A DNA stretch of 12,960 nt from an uncultured Oscillibacter sp. (GTDB lineage Bacteria > Bacillota > Clostridia > Oscillospirales > Oscillospiraceae). Positions 12,871-12,960 of this stretch are shown piece after piece. The stretch covers positions 1 to 12,960 of the forward strand of contig CAMMCS010000037.1 of assembly GCA_946494635.1 (NCBI GenBank), in the 5' to 3' direction. Position 1 is the stretch's first letter. Each line of letters starts with the position of its first letter. A program made the position numbers and the translations under genes. The notes under the pieces were generated by a model. That model was given only the letters and a program-made list of their open reading frames with translations, was not told where the DNA came from and ran no database searches.

Positions 12871-12960
12871 GCCGTCATTTTTTAATGCGCGTTTTATAGA
12901 TACACGTAAGCGTAAAATAGAGGAGGACCTTTCCCCCTGTGGTAAGATGGGAGTAAAAAG

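Noticed and set aside
12537..12878. Minus-strand frame of 113 codons containing REEDLNLRPPGYEL
   Set aside because: This text is the antisense translation of the tRNA fragment, a well-known false protein; the frame also spans the terminator.
1..12960. CRISPR array, rRNA, complete tRNA or complete transposase
   Set aside because: No regularly spaced repeats, ribosomal RNA motifs, full cloverleaf or transposase motifs were seen; only the 3' tRNA half is present.

Overview
The window looks like chromosomal DNA from a GC-rich Gram-positive Firmicute, most likely a gut Clostridia of the Oscillospiraceae type (Flavonifractor/Intestinimonas-like; this placement is inference). The signs are strong AGGAGG-type ribosome sites, GC-rich genes separated by AT-richer spacers, a mannose-family PTS, and clostridial-style redox proteins.

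Layout. (1) Bases 1-642 hold no gene I can recognise, but there is a run of four compact hairpins at 19-160. (2) From 11003 down to 643, on the minus strand, lies one long, tightly packed gene set of thirteen genes. In transcription order: PTS IIA, IIB, IIC and IID; a two-helix membrane protein that looks like an M28 peptidase without its metal ligands; a [2Fe-2S] protein (HcnA-like); an FAD/NAD protein with a 4Fe-4S tail (HcnB-like); a BFD-type [2Fe-2S] protein; a DadA/HcnC-like FAD amine oxidoreductase; a HAD phosphatase; HPr; enzyme I; and a mannose-6-phosphate isomerase broken by a frameshift. (3) A TetR-family regulator (11214) is divergent from the operon, and (4) a NagB-like sugar-phosphate protein (11878) follows it on the plus strand. 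(5) The right edge carries the 3' half of an initiator tRNA with its terminator, which is the usual scar of an element integrated into a tRNA gene.

Working model (inference). The operon carries its own complete phosphorelay (EI, HPr, IIA, IIB, IIC, IID), so it can import and phosphorylate a substrate without the housekeeping PTS. The four redox genes resemble the HcnABC / opine-oxidase / proline-dehydrogenase type complexes, which oxidise a C-N bond of a secondary amine or amino acid. Together with the NagB-like protein, the HAD phosphatase and a ManA relative, this suggests uptake and oxidative cleavage of a sugar-amine conjugate, such as an Amadori product, opine-like compound or N-substituted amino sugar. 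No SIS-domain deglycase, as used in the known fructoselysine/glucoselysine pathways, is present in the window. A repeated TGTWACA-type motif, paired at 20-bp spacing, occurs both at the tetR start and upstream of the nagB-like gene, and probably ties the two units into one regulon.
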